Positions 9,114 to 18,047 of a stretch of DNA of 64,000 nt are shown piece by piece. Position 1 is the first letter of the stretch, and each line of letters opens with the position of its first letter. Both the position numbers and the translations under genes were made by a program. Origin of the DNA: Bdellovibrionaceae bacterium UBA2339 (GTDB lineage Bacteria > Bdellovibrionota > Bdellovibrionia > Bdellovibrionales > JAMPXM01); NCBI GenBank assembly GCA_002344785.1, contig DDUL01000004.1, positions 1 to 64,000 of the forward strand, read 5' to 3'. The notes under the pieces are model-generated. The model ran no database searches. It saw only the letters and a list, made by a program, of their open reading frames with translations, and was not told the DNA's origin.

Positions 9114-10010
9114 ATGAAGGGCATCGTGCTGGCGGGCGGAAGCGGCTCGCGACTCTATCCGCTGACCAAGGGCGTTTCGAAGCAGCTGCTTCCGGTTTAT
9201 GACAAGCCGACGATTTATTATCCTCTGAGTGTGCTGATGCTCGGTGGGCTTCGCGAGATCATGATCATCTCCACGCCTCGCGATTTGCCATTGATCCGCG
9301 ATCTGCTGGGTGATGGTTCGGATCTGGGCATGAAGTTCGAGTATGCGGAGCAGGCGAAGCCCAATGGCATCGCGGAAGCTTTTCTCATCGGCGAGAAATT
9401 CATTGGCGGCGAATCGGCCGCACTGATTCTCGGCGACAATTTGTTTTACGGGCACGATGTGCCGCGCATGGTGGAATCGGCGGTCAACGCGGCTTCTGGT
9501 CGTGGCGCGACAGTATTCGCCTACCATGTGCACGATCCCGAACGTTACGGCGTGGTCGAATTCGATCGCGAAGCGCGCGCGATCTCGATCGAAGAGAAGC
9601 CAAAAGTTCCAAAGTCCAATTGGGCAGTGACGGGTTTGTACTTCTACGATTCGAGCGTGGTCGCCAAGGCCAAGGCCTTAAAGCCATCAGCCCGCGGTGA
9701 ATTGGAAATCACGGATCTGAACCGCACTTACTTGGCTGAAGGCAGTTTACGCGTGGAATGCTTTGGTCGAGGTGTTGCGTGGTTGGACACGGGCACGCAT
9801 GAGTCGCTGATCCAGTCTTCTTTGTTCGTGCAGACGATTGAGTCGCGCCAAGGCTTGAAGATCGCATGCTTGGAAGAGATCGCCTACTTGAAGGGCTTCA
9901 TTGATCTTCCGCAACTGACGCGTTTGGCAGAGGCGGCACCGCCCTCATCCTATGGTTTGTACTTGAAGCAGCTCGTGAAGCAGGTCGCTAGCGGAGCGGT
10001 TCGTCTGTGA
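9114..10010 (+). CDS. rfbA: Glucose-1-phosphate thymidylyltransferase
   Basis: First enzyme of the dTDP-rhamnose pathway: joins dTTP and glucose-1-phosphate to give dTDP-glucose and pyrophosphate. The 298 residues carry the nucleotidyltransferase loop GGSGSRLYPLT near the N-terminus, KQLLPVYDKPTIYYPL, LILGDNLFYG (metal-binding Asp), and EEKPKVPKSN. It sits nine bases after rfbB with AAGGAG just before its ATG. Its stop overlaps the rfbD start. Length and motifs are ordinary for RmlA. Confidence 0.96.
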   Translation: MKGIVLAGGSGSRLYPLTKGVSKQLLPVYDKPTIYYPLSVLMLGGLREIMIISTPRDLPLIRDLLGDGSDLGMKFEYAEQAKPNGIAEAFLIGEKFIGGESAALILGDNLFYGHDVPRMVESAVNAASGRGATVFAYHVHDPERYGVVEFDREARAISIEEKPKVPKSNWAVTGLYFYDSSVVAKAKALKPSARGELEITDLNRTYLAEGSLRVECFGRGVAWLDTGTHESLIQSSLFVQTIESRQGLKIACLEEIAYLKGFIDLPQLTRLAEAAPPSSYGLYLKQLVKQVASGAVRL

Positions 10011-10912
10011 TCCTCATCTTGGGTCGGAGCGGACAAGTCGCCCGGCGATTGATCGAGGCCTATGGCGACCAAGCTGTCGCTTGGGGGCGCCAACAACTGG
10101 ATCTTGCGGCTTGCACCCAAGACGAATTGCGCGCCAAAGTCGCGGGCCTTGCGTCTTCGCAAAAACTCCGTCTGATCATCAATGCGGCCGCTTACACGGC
10201 CGTTGATCGTGCAGAAACTGAGGTCGAAGCCAGTCGACGACTCAACACTGTCATCCCAGGCTGGGTCGGTGAGGTCGCTCGCGATCTTTCGGTCCCCGTC
10301 ATTCATTATTCGACGGACTATGTTTACTCGGGTGAAGGTGTCGAAGCGCAGAGCGAGGCTTCGCCGCTTCGGCCTGCGGGCGTCTATGCGATGACGAAGC
10401 TCGATGGTGAGCGCGCACTGCTTGAGTCGGGCGCGCGCGCGCTGATCCTGCGTGTGGCCTGGGTCTACGATGCGGAGGGCGCCAATTTCATGCGCACGAT
10501 GTTGCGCTTGGGACGCGATCGCACAGAGCTTCGCGTGGTGAGCGATCAAATCGGCGCGCCCACGGCAGCACGACGAATCGCGGAGTGGACAGCGCGCGTG
10601 GCGCCGTGGTGGATGCGCGAGAATCACGCGAGCTTGATTTTGAATATGGCGCCACAAGGCTTTGTGAGCTGGCATGGGTTTGCTGAGCAGATCTTCGCCG
10701 TGGCGAAGGAAATGAATCAGCCTCTGAAGGTGGAGCGCGTCGAGCCCATTGCCACTTCGGAGTATCCAACTCCTGCCAAGCGGCCGCTGAATTCACGTTT
10801 GGACTGCCGGTTGGCAGATCGGCTTGTGGGCGAGATGCTCGGTGAGCGGCCGCATTGGTCAGTGGACTTAAAGCGCGAGATGGGTTTGTTGCGATGGGAA
10901 TCTCTCGGGTGA
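10007..10912 (+). CDS. rfbD: dTDP-4-dehydrorhamnose reductase
   Basis: Last step of dTDP-L-rhamnose synthesis: NAD(P)H reduction of the 4-keto group. The 301 residues show the short N-terminal ILGRSGQVA nucleotide loop, NAAAYTAVDRAE, YSTDYVYSG, and the SDR pair Tyr-x3-Lys in YAMTK; RVAWVY and QIGAPTAA are also family motifs. The GTG start overlaps the rfbA stop in GTGA (10007-10010), which suggests coupled translation. It lies between rfbA and rfbC. Confidence 0.95.
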   Translation: MILILGRSGQVARRLIEAYGDQAVAWGRQQLDLAACTQDELRAKVAGLASSQKLRLIINAAAYTAVDRAETEVEASRRLNTVIPGWVGEVARDLSVPVIHYSTDYVYSGEGVEAQSEASPLRPAGVYAMTKLDGERALLESGARALILRVAWVYDAEGANFMRTMLRLGRDRTELRVVSDQIGAPTAARRIAEWTARVAPWWMRENHASLILNMAPQGFVSWHGFAEQIFAVAKEMNQPLKVERVEPIATSEYPTPAKRPLNSRLDCRLADRLVGEMLGERPHWSVDLKREMGLLRWESLG

Positions 10913-10920
10913 GGTGAGGC

Positions 10921-11496
10921 ATGTGGGAAGCGTTGTTGATTGATGGACGAGATGCGGGTCTCAAGCTTTACACGCCGAAAGTTTTTGGCGACGAACGCGG
11001 ATTTTTTTCTGAGCGCTTCAAACTGAGCTTTTTGGAAGAGATGGGCCTATCTCAAGTTCGATTCGTTCAAGACAACTACTCGCGAAGCGCGCAGGGCGTG
11101 TTGCGCGGACTTCACTTCCAATATGCGGAGCCGCAGTCGAAGCTTGTCACCGTCACGCGCGGGCGCGTGTGGGATGTGGCCGTCGACATTCGTCGCGACT
11201 CACCGACCTTTGGTCGTTGGGCCTCGGTGGAACTCTCGGGCGATCGTCCGCAATGGTTTTGGATTCCCGCGGGCTTTGCACACGGCTTTGTCGCCTTGAG
11301 CCCAGAAGGCGCCGACCTTTGGTACAAAGTCGACGCGCTCTACGCGCCCAAGGGTGAAGGTTCGATTCGCTGGGACGATGCGGAGTTGAATGTGCGCTGG
11401 CCGATCGAAGCGATGGGTGCCGCTGGGCCCCAGCTTTCGGCCCGTGATTTGGCGGCAGAAGACTTTGCCGCGTACAAGCGCGCGCCTCGATTCTGA
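10921..11496 (+). CDS. rfbC: dTDP-4-dehydrorhamnose 3,5-epimerase
   Basis: Third step of dTDP-L-rhamnose synthesis, epimerising C3 and C5 of the 4-keto sugar. The 191-residue cupin contains DERGFFSERF, QDNYSRSAQGVLRGLHFQ with the catalytic His of the family, VAVDIRRDSPTFGRW, and IPAGFAHGF. Size and motifs are standard for RmlC. It closes the rfbBADC set; with all four enzymes encoded together, the locus can make dTDP-rhamnose for the adjacent glycosyltransferases. Confidence 0.96.
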   Translation: MWEALLIDGRDAGLKLYTPKVFGDERGFFSERFKLSFLEEMGLSQVRFVQDNYSRSAQGVLRGLHFQYAEPQSKLVTVTRGRVWDVAVDIRRDSPTFGRWASVELSGDRPQWFWIPAGFAHGFVALSPEGADLWYKVDALYAPKGEGSIRWDDAELNVRWPIEAMGAAGPQLSARDLAAEDFAAYKRAPRF

Positions 11497-11535
11497 TTTT
11501 TCGTTCCGATCTTTAATGCAGATGGGGAGACTTAA

Positions 11536-12408
11536 GTGGGCTCGCACTTTGATGTGGTGATGGTGGCCGTCAGCTACCAGGCTGAAGAGGACACGCGGCG
11601 CTTGGTGGCGCGCGTGGATGAGCTCGTGGGCCAAGCGCTTCGCCAGCAAGAGATGCAAGTGGCCCTTTTGATCGTCGACAACTCATCGTCATCTTTGGCG
11701 GAGTCTCCGTATCGCGATCTTGTCGCTCAGTCGATTGCGGTGATCACCTTGGCGCAGGGAAATCTGGGATATTTCGGTGCATGTCGGGCGGCGCACGCTT
11801 GGGCGCTTGAGCAGAAGTGGAGCTGGGGAGCGTGGATTTTATCGAATACGGACTTGGACATCGCGTCCGCGGATTTCTTCCGACGCGTGCAAGACGTTGG
11901 ACGTGAGGCGCGCGCGGATCTGGCCGTCATTGGCCCGCAAATTCGAAGTGAGATTTCCGGCTCCGATCAAAACCCCTTCATGCGGGTTCGTCCTTCGCGC
12001 TGGCGCATGGGATTTTATCGCTGGTGCTTCGCGCTTCGTCCTTTGGCTTGGCTCTATCAGTGGGCGGCGATTCTCAAAGCAAAACTGAGATTTCATTTTC
12101 GCTCATCAGTGCGGTCGCAAGCTTCAGCCGAACGTGAAGTCGTGTACGCCGTGCAGGGTGCGATGATGATTTACCTTCCGGCTTGGTTTCGTGCGGGATT
12201 GAAGTTCGATCACGGGGCCTTTCTTTATGGCGAAGAAATGACGACGGCCGAGCGCGCGCGCCGCGCCGGCCTTATGATCGAACATTGGCCGGAGCTCATG
12301 GTGAAGCATCGCGAGCATGGGTCCATCGGCTGGCGGCCCTCGTCGCGCATGTTGAATTGGCAGGCCGAGGCCTCGCGCTATGTTTGGGAAGCCTACTTCA
12401 GATCTTGA
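11536..12408 (+). CDS. Glycosyltransferase family 2, probable rhamnosyltransferase
   Basis: A 290-residue GT-A enzyme. VDNSSSS marks the end of the first nucleotide-binding strand, QGNLGYFGACRAAHAW is the typical N-x-G-x-x-x-x-x-N-like stretch of rhamnosyltransferases, and SNTDLD near residues 102-106 provides the acidic motif. The later AVQGAMMIYLPAWF and FLYGEEMT segments match the acceptor half of this group. The start is GTG 11536, preceded by GGGGAG. It follows rfbC by 39 bases and probably uses dTDP-rhamnose. It converges on the next gene, the two stops being ten bases apart. Confidence 0.85.
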   Translation: MGSHFDVVMVAVSYQAEEDTRRLVARVDELVGQALRQQEMQVALLIVDNSSSSLAESPYRDLVAQSIAVITLAQGNLGYFGACRAAHAWALEQKWSWGAWILSNTDLDIASADFFRRVQDVGREARADLAVIGPQIRSEISGSDQNPFMRVRPSRWRMGFYRWCFALRPLAWLYQWAAILKAKLRFHFRSSVRSQASAEREVVYAVQGAMMIYLPAWFRAGLKFDHGAFLYGEEMTTAERARRAGLMIEHWPELMVKHREHGSIGWRPSSRMLNWQAEASRYVWEAYFRS

Positions 12409-12418
12409 GCTTTTGAAT

Positions 12419-13162
12419 TTAGAAGCGCGCGTACTTTTTCAGACTGCTCATCGCGTAGCGCGAGAGATAATAGGCACTGCGAATCGGACCGAAGCCTTCT
12501 TCGCGATAGATATGCCAGCGCCAAGAAGCCGCGCGAAGTTTGCTCGACGACCGCGAGCCGCCGACGATGCGATAGCGGCCCAAATCTTCGTTGATGCCGA
12601 GGGCTGAGCGGCCGGCGCGCAGAGCGCTGAGCCAGAGGGCCAAGTCTTCGTGCTTTTCGTCGCGCATTTTGGGCTCGCCCAGTTTTTCGCGATCCCACAT
12701 CACCGTCAGACAAGCCATGCGGTTTTCGATCAGCAAATCCTGGTAAGTGATTTCTGTTGGAACTTCGATGAGGCGGCCCACTTCGTTGCCACTCTCGCTG
12801 ATGCGCCGAAAGGCGGTACAGCTCAACGGACTTTGCTTCGCCTGCATGGCCTGAAGTTGCACTTCGAGTTTGCGCGGCATCCACAGATCGTCGGCATCGA
12901 GAAAGGCGATGTAACGTCCGCGAGCGACTTTGAAGCCATGATTGCGCGCGTCCACCACGCTCCGGCCATTGGGTACACTCACAAGTTGAACTCGAGGATC
13001 TTGGGCTTGGATTTCGCGCACAATGTCGGCTGTGCGATCCTTGGAGCCATGATCAATCAGCACCAGCATTTCCCAATCTTTGTGGGATTGCGCGCGCACG
13101 CTGGCGATGGTTTCGCCGATGAACTTTTCGCTGTTGTAGACGGGTGTGATGATGCTGACCAC
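12419..13162 (-). CDS. Glycosyltransferase family 2
   Basis: A compact 247-residue GT2 enzyme: VSIITPVYNSE at the start, DHGSKDRT, and FLDADDLWMP at residues about 87-96 with the DxDD metal motif. The form resembles WcaA/teichuronic-type transferases. The start is GTG 13162, nine bases after the stop of the upstream membrane protein, with no clear ribosome-binding site. That suggests translation depends on coupling to the upstream gene. It ends the minus-strand run trmFO, O-antigen ligase, GT-C protein, GT2. Donor and acceptor are unknown. Confidence 0.84.
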   Translation of the reverse strand: MVSIITPVYNSEKFIGETIASVRAQSHKDWEMLVLIDHGSKDRTADIVREIQAQDPRVQLVSVPNGRSVVDARNHGFKVARGRYIAFLDADDLWMPRKLEVQLQAMQAKQSPLSCTAFRRISESGNEVGRLIEVPTEITYQDLLIENRMACLTVMWDREKLGEPKMRDEKHEDLALWLSALRAGRSALGINEDLGRYRIVGGSRSSSKLRAASWRWHIYREEGFGPIRSAYYLSRYAMSSLKKYARF

Positions 13163-13171
13163 GGAATTACT

Positions 13172-14731
13172 CTAGGGTGAGCCGGCGGGGCTGTCCACTT
13201 GCGGATGACGGCGAACGCAGTAGAGGAGGCGGCGCGCATCGCTGGCTTGCAAAATCTCGGCGGGGATCGGGAAGCCGGTGGCCTCGGACGCTTCGAGGGC
13301 CTGCACGCAGACTTCGCGGTCGCGGCTGGGTTCGGCGCGATAGTTGAGGAGTTGGAAAGTGTTGCCGAGCGCGGTGAGACCGATGAGTGCGGGCCACAGC
13401 CAAGGTTTCGCGGGCGAATTCGTGCCTCTCAGGGTGAAGTGAATCGCAGCAAGCGTCGCTCCGACGAGTGCGATCGATGCGAGCGCATCCAAAAGCGGGG
13501 AAGACTTGTAAATTCCGAACGGGTAGACGGCAGCGAGGATGAAGACAAATGCGGCTTCAATTCGCCGCGATCGACCCGTGGTGGGTTGAGTTGCGGGCAT
13601 CGGGGTGGAAGTGAGGCGTTGCAATCGAATCGCGGCGAGCACGATCAGTGCCGGGGTGAAGAGCAGATACAAGAACACATGCACCCGGTGGTACTCTTGG
13701 CCCATCAGCGCATAGACGGCACCTGTTCCTCCGGCTGCGAGTGCAACTTGCAAGCTTTGCGATTCGCGCCGACGTGTGGCGCGCAGCAGTTCGAGAAGTC
13801 CGAGCGCGGCAATCAGTGGTCCGAGAAGTCGCGACTGCGACATGAGAAAGTTGTGCAGGATTTTGATCGGTTTAACCCACAGGCTTTCGGCTTCTTTCAC
13901 ATAGCCTGGATGGAGCAGTTTCCATTCGAGAAATTGCATCACGCGATTCGCTGAACTGGAGATGAATTCATAGAGACTTGTCGGCAGCGGTTCGTGATGA
14001 GGTCGTTGCAGCCAGCCCATCCACAGCACGGCGATCAGCACGCTCATTGTGCCGCCGAGAAGTGGAATCCAAGTGTGGCGCCGACTTCGCCACCAAGCCA
14101 AAATCGTCAAGGGGGCAAATACGAGTGTGCCTGGCCAAGCCGTGAGGCCCGCGATGACGCCGGCCAAACTGCTCAGCATCCACTGCCAAGAATTCTGGGA
14201 TTTCAGCGCGAGCCATCCGGCAATCAAACAAAAGCTCACAGTGAACTCGGAAATGAAATCCAAGTGCGTGCCGAAGTACATGTTGCCAAGTGCCGTGCTC
14301 TGCAAAGCAGCCGCCGAGAGCGCGACGCTTGAGTCGAGTTTCGCGGCGCGAGCCACACGGTAAACGAGAAAGATGTTCAGCCAAGAAAATAGCAGCGTGA
14401 AGAGGCGGTAGCTCCACTCCGGATAACCGTAGGAGGCCGAGGGTGATGCCAGCCAGGATGTAAAATGCGCGAGCGCCCAAGGAATTGTCGGCGGATGACT
14501 TCGGTAATACGCGGGCTCGGCACTTTCGCAGCCGATCGCCACAACGCCTCGATCCACGGCGAAGGGAGTTGTGCGCCAACATTCCGCGTAGGCGGTCGTC
14601 CACACGCCGCCAAAATTGTAGTGGTCGTTTCGTTTCCAAGCGTCGTTCAAGCCCCAGGCTCGCATCAAGGCGCCGACGACGATGAGGGCTATGAAAAAAT
14701 GTCGAATCGTGAAGGGAGGCCGCGGGCTCAT
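13172..14731 (-). CDS. Polytopic GT-C-type membrane glycosyltransferase (ArnT/PMT-like)
   Basis: About 519 residues with ten or more hydrophobic helices. After helix 1 comes a long external loop with NDHYNFGG and YYRSHPPTIPW, resembling the acidic/aromatic first loop of ArnT/PMT-type enzymes, which transfer a sugar from a polyprenyl phosphate on the periplasmic side. The C-terminal 70 residues are soluble and cysteine-containing. I chose the ATG at 14731, which overlaps the stop of the upstream O-antigen ligase (ATGA, 14728-14731). Family assignment rests on topology and loop pattern only. Confidence 0.68.
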   Translation of the reverse strand: MSPRPPFTIRHFFIALIVVGALMRAWGLNDAWKRNDHYNFGGVWTTAYAECWRTTPFAVDRGVVAIGCESAEPAYYRSHPPTIPWALAHFTSWLASPSASYGYPEWSYRLFTLLFSWLNIFLVYRVARAAKLDSSVALSAAALQSTALGNMYFGTHLDFISEFTVSFCLIAGWLALKSQNSWQWMLSSLAGVIAGLTAWPGTLVFAPLTILAWWRSRRHTWIPLLGGTMSVLIAVLWMGWLQRPHHEPLPTSLYEFISSSANRVMQFLEWKLLHPGYVKEAESLWVKPIKILHNFLMSQSRLLGPLIAALGLLELLRATRRRESQSLQVALAAGGTGAVYALMGQEYHRVHVFLYLLFTPALIVLAAIRLQRLTSTPMPATQPTTGRSRRIEAAFVFILAAVYPFGIYKSSPLLDALASIALVGATLAAIHFTLRGTNSPAKPWLWPALIGLTALGNTFQLLNYRAEPSRDREVCVQALEASEATGFPIPAEILQASDARRLLYCVRRHPQVDSPAGSP

Positions 14732-16032
14732 GCTCGAGATTCCGGGCTTGGCCACTTGAGTGCATCGGGCCAGGCTTGGCGCCGCTGCCAAATGGCGAGT
14801 GCGAGTGTCAGCGACCAGATCACCATGAGGTTGTGATTGGTGACGCCGGTTTTGAAGTTACACTCGATGAAACCGCCGATGTGCAGTTGTGTTTGTGCGC
14901 CGAGCGAGGCGAGGGCGAGGGCTCGGGCTCCGGCGTGAGTCGCTGGAATTTCTCGCCAAAGTTTCCACGCCATCAGGTAAAAGTAAGCGATGAGAGCCAA
15001 GTACAAGACGAATCCGGGTGCTCCCATGCCGCTCAACATCTGAATGTAGTTATTGTGCGCGTGGCCGGTGAAGGCATCAGGGTGTCCGATGCGTGTCACC
15101 CACTCGCGAGCCTGCACTTCGTTTTGTAAGTAGCCTAAGCCCCACACGGGATTTTCTTTGAACATCTCCCAGTTGGCTCGCCACAAAATCAAGCGGTCGG
15201 AGTTGTTGGCTTGTGAAAAGCTGAGCAAGCGGAATGCGCGCTCGCGCAGAGGCTCAAGAGCGAGGATGAGCGTCACAGCTCCACCCAGAATCGAGGCCAC
15301 GAAGAGCTTCGCGCGTTTGGGGAACATCAACGACCACATGAGCGTTTGCGTGAGAAGTGTGGCGATCCAAGCTCCGCGACCAAAGGTCGTCACCTGGCTC
15401 AACAGCAGAAAAATCCAAGCTCCGCCGGTGAGGAACCTGTGATGGCGACTCAGGCGCGCTCTTTGCGTGTGCAGGAAAATCGCCGTGGCCAGAGCTAAGA
15501 ACATGCCGCCCGCGAAGGCCCATTGATGAGGAGAGCCAAAGAAGCCGGCACTTCGCCAGACATCGATTCCCCAATTTCCGTCGACGCCTTGAACGGCGCG
15601 ATTGTCGCCGCGAAGTAGGTCAATGCCGGTGAAGGCTTGGGTGATCGCGTAAATGGCAATCACGCCTTGGGTGCCGACGGAAAACATAAGCCACTTTTGA
15701 GACGGCGGAAACAGTGTCCACAAAAGCGTGTGGGACAAAAGCAGAATCACCCACCTTTGTGAACCAAAGGCGTAGATGGCGTTGGCTTGATCCGTTCCAT
15801 TGATGAGAAGCCCAAGCCCCGTGAGGATCACAAGTGCTGAGAGCATTTTCCAAGGGTAGATCTGCAGGATGTCCTTCAGTCGATTACGAAGTTCAGGTGT
15901 CAGCGCGACGCCAAGGCTTGCGAGCAAGAAACTGAGCCAACCGAAAATCTCCATCCCGGCCATCGATGTCCAAGTGGCGACAAGATACAGCGAGAAGGTC
16001 ACATGCGTGGCGCGGAGAAAGCGAGGGTTCAT
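14728..16032 (-). CDS. O-antigen ligase / polymerase family membrane protein
   Basis: A 434-residue inner-membrane protein with about 12 helices. The large periplasmic loop of the Wzy_C/WaaL family is visible: FGSPHQWAFAGG, a GRGAW turn, then RLILWRANWEMFKENPVWGLGY and HAHNNYIQML, where the Arg and His residues are those usually required for transfer of undecaprenyl-linked glycan. It would ligate O-antigen to lipid A-core or polymerise repeat units; the two cannot be separated from sequence. Start and stop both overlap neighbours as ATGA (trmFO upstream, GT-C protein downstream), so four minus-strand genes form one tightly packed unit. Confidence 0.85.
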   Translation of the reverse strand: MNPRFLRATHVTFSLYLVATWTSMAGMEIFGWLSFLLASLGVALTPELRNRLKDILQIYPWKMLSALVILTGLGLLINGTDQANAIYAFGSQRWVILLLSHTLLWTLFPPSQKWLMFSVGTQGVIAIYAITQAFTGIDLLRGDNRAVQGVDGNWGIDVWRSAGFFGSPHQWAFAGGMFLALATAIFLHTQRARLSRHHRFLTGGAWIFLLLSQVTTFGRGAWIATLLTQTLMWSLMFPKRAKLFVASILGGAVTLILALEPLRERAFRLLSFSQANNSDRLILWRANWEMFKENPVWGLGYLQNEVQAREWVTRIGHPDAFTGHAHNNYIQMLSGMGAPGFVLYLALIAYFYLMAWKLWREIPATHAGARALALASLGAQTQLHIGGFIECNFKTGVTNHNLMVIWSLTLALAIWQRRQAWPDALKWPSPESRA

Positions 16033-17480
16033 GTTGTCGCCGTTTCACTCATGGCGAGAAGTTCATCGGCGGCGGACTCGACCCGCGAGTGTTCGATGCC
16101 TTGCAGGCGGAGATCGGCGCACCAGCTACTGAACGCGCGTTTGGCTTTGAGGATTTGCAGTTCGCGCTTGGCCGCTTTGTCGCGCGGGTTTTGAAGTTCT
16201 TCGGGTTGGGGTTCGGGTAAGTGACCGAAATTGATGTTGGTGGGCTGAAAATGTTTGATCTTGGTTTCATCGGTGATCGCCGCGTGGAGTGAGCCGAAGG
16301 CGGACTCGCGCGGTGGCAACAGAGCTTCTGTGCCGCGAAGCTTGGCATCGAGAAAGTGAGCGACAAGCAGGCCCATGCAAGTGCTTTCAAAGTAGCCTTC
16401 GACGCCGGTGATCTGGCCGGCAAAGAAAAGCCATGGATCGCGTGTCGAGGAGAGATCGCGCGAGAGAAGTTTCGGTGTGTTCAGATAGAGGTTGCGATGA
16501 ATGCTTCCGAGTTTGAGAAACTCCGCCTCTTCAAGGCCGGGGATCAGGCGGAAGACGCGCTTTTGATCGGCGTAGGCCATCTTGGTTTGAAAGCCGACCA
16601 TGTTGAAGGCTGTGCCCTCGCGATTGTCTTGGCGAAGCTGCACGCAAGCGAAGGGCATGTTGCCGGTGCGAGGATCGCGTAGGCCTTTGGCGCTCATCGG
16701 ACCAAATCGCAAAGTCAGCGGCCCGCGTTCGAGGATGGCTTCGATCGGCATACAGCTTTCAAAGTAGGGCGTATTCTTTTCGAAGTCTTTGGCCTCGATC
16801 TTTTTGGCTTCGCGCACGGCCTCGATGAAAAAGTAGTATTCTTTTTTGCTGAGCGGACAGTTCCAGTAGTCCTTTGTGCCCTTGTCCCAGCGATCGGCCT
16901 TCCATGCGACTTTGTCATTGATGGAGTCGGCGGCGACGATGGGCGCGATGGCATCGAAGAAGTAGAGGTGATCGGCTTCGCCAAAGTGCGCTTGGAAAGA
17001 TCGAGCTAAGTCATCGTGGGTCAACGGACCTGTGGCGATCACCGCGGGCCGAGGAATTTCATCGAGCGAGCGGATCACACGACGTTCAAGTCGAATGCGC
17101 GGATGAGCCGACACAGCCGCCGTGAGGGCTTGCGCGAAACGCTCGCGATCAATGCCGAGGGCTTGGCCTGCGGGCACGCGCGCATCCAGTGCGGCATTCA
17201 AAACGCGTGATCCCGCGCGCTCGGCCTCCCACTTCAGCAGTCCTGGAGCGGCATGATGCGCGAGTGAGCCGAATGAATTGGAACAAACTAATTCGCCGCA
17301 GTCGGCGGTCTTGTGGGCCGGAGTGGACTCGACACCTCGCATTTCAATCAAGGTGACCTGGTGGCCGCGCTCGGCAAGTTGCAGGGCGCACTCGGTGCCG
17401 GCAAGACCTGCGCCGACGACGGTGATGGGCCGATGGGGAACTGAGGACGAGTCCACATGAGAACCTGCAGCGGAAAGCAT
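16029..17480 (-). CDS. trmFO: tRNA (uracil-5-)-methyltransferase, folate/FAD-dependent
   Basis: Makes 5-methyluridine at position 54 of the tRNA T loop using methylenetetrahydrofolate and FAD. The protein shows the dinucleotide-binding VVGAGLAGTECALQLAE near the N-terminus, then ADCGELVCSNSFGS with the family's conserved Cys, a TGPLTHDDL motif, and AGQITGVEGYFESTCMGLL near the C-terminus. From ATG 17480 it is 483 residues, longer than the usual 430-450; GTG 17456 would fit the normal distance to the FAD loop. Neither has a clear ribosome-binding site. Its stop overlaps the O-antigen ligase start, an unusual partnership of a housekeeping tRNA enzyme and LPS genes. Confidence 0.93.
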   Translation of the reverse strand: MLSAAGSHVDSSSVPHRPITVVGAGLAGTECALQLAERGHQVTLIEMRGVESTPAHKTADCGELVCSNSFGSLAHHAAPGLLKWEAERAGSRVLNAALDARVPAGQALGIDRERFAQALTAAVSAHPRIRLERRVIRSLDEIPRPAVIATGPLTHDDLARSFQAHFGEADHLYFFDAIAPIVAADSINDKVAWKADRWDKGTKDYWNCPLSKKEYYFFIEAVREAKKIEAKDFEKNTPYFESCMPIEAILERGPLTLRFGPMSAKGLRDPRTGNMPFACVQLRQDNREGTAFNMVGFQTKMAYADQKRVFRLIPGLEEAEFLKLGSIHRNLYLNTPKLLSRDLSSTRDPWLFFAGQITGVEGYFESTCMGLLVAHFLDAKLRGTEALLPPRESAFGSLHAAITDETKIKHFQPTNINFGHLPEPQPEELQNPRDKAAKRELQILKAKRAFSSWCADLRLQGIEHSRVESAADELLAMSETATT

Positions 17481-17593
17481 ACTCGAGGGGATAGAGCTTT
17501 GGCCGCTTGAAGTCGACCAAAATTCAACCTCTTGCGGGATGAAGCAAGGCGGCACAAATGACTTTTGCGGCCTTGTCCTGTAGCGCTTTCCCT

Positions 17594-18034
17594 ATGGGCA
17601 ATATCGATAATCCCGACGATAACTCCGGAGCACCGAAGGCCAAGAAGCCCAAGGGCCGTTTGCTCATGGGGCCGGATGGATCTTGGGTTCGTCGTGAGTA
17701 TGACGACGACGATCGCACGTACTTTCGCCGCGCCAGAGGCGAGGAAACCGTTGCGACCGCGCAAGATCTTTTGCGCGGGCTGATGAGTCAGTCGAAGACG
17801 CCTTTGGCGGACGGATTTTTACGTCTGCGATTGGATGTGCAGTGGGAGCAAGTGGTCGGTGCGCGATTGGCGAAAGTGTCGAGGCCACAGCGCTATGATC
17901 GAGGTGTGCTTTTGGTTCGCGTCGCGCACCCCACGTGGATTCAAGAGTTGCGCTTCATCGAAGCTGAGTTGCGCCAGAAGATCAATGCGGCGATCGGCGC
18001 GAATTGGTGTCGCGAAATCAAGTTCGTCACTTAA
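17594..18034 (+). CDS. DUF721 / DciA-like protein
   Basis: A 146-residue protein. Its C-terminal half (about residues 60-145) resembles the DUF721/DciA domain: WEQVVGARLAKVSRPQ, then LLVRVAHPTWIQELRF and an ELRQKIN helix. DciA proteins help load the replicative helicase DnaB in bacteria lacking DnaC. The N-terminal 60 residues are charged, with Asp and Lys runs, and look unstructured. ATG 17594 is chosen; ATG 17558 would add twelve mostly hydrophobic residues. The gene is divergent from trmFO across about 110 bases with no strong promoter that I can see. Confidence 0.7.
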   Translation: MGNIDNPDDNSGAPKAKKPKGRLLMGPDGSWVRREYDDDDRTYFRRARGEETVATAQDLLRGLMSQSKTPLADGFLRLRLDVQWEQVVGARLAKVSRPQRYDRGVLLVRVAHPTWIQELRFIEAELRQKINAAIGANWCREIKFVT

Positions 18035-18047
18035 GCTGCGAGTGACC

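Noticed and set aside
12650..13180. 176-codon plus-strand frame opposite the GT2 gene at 12419-13162
   Set aside because: Antisense to a recognisable glycosyltransferase; no motif and no ribosome-binding site.
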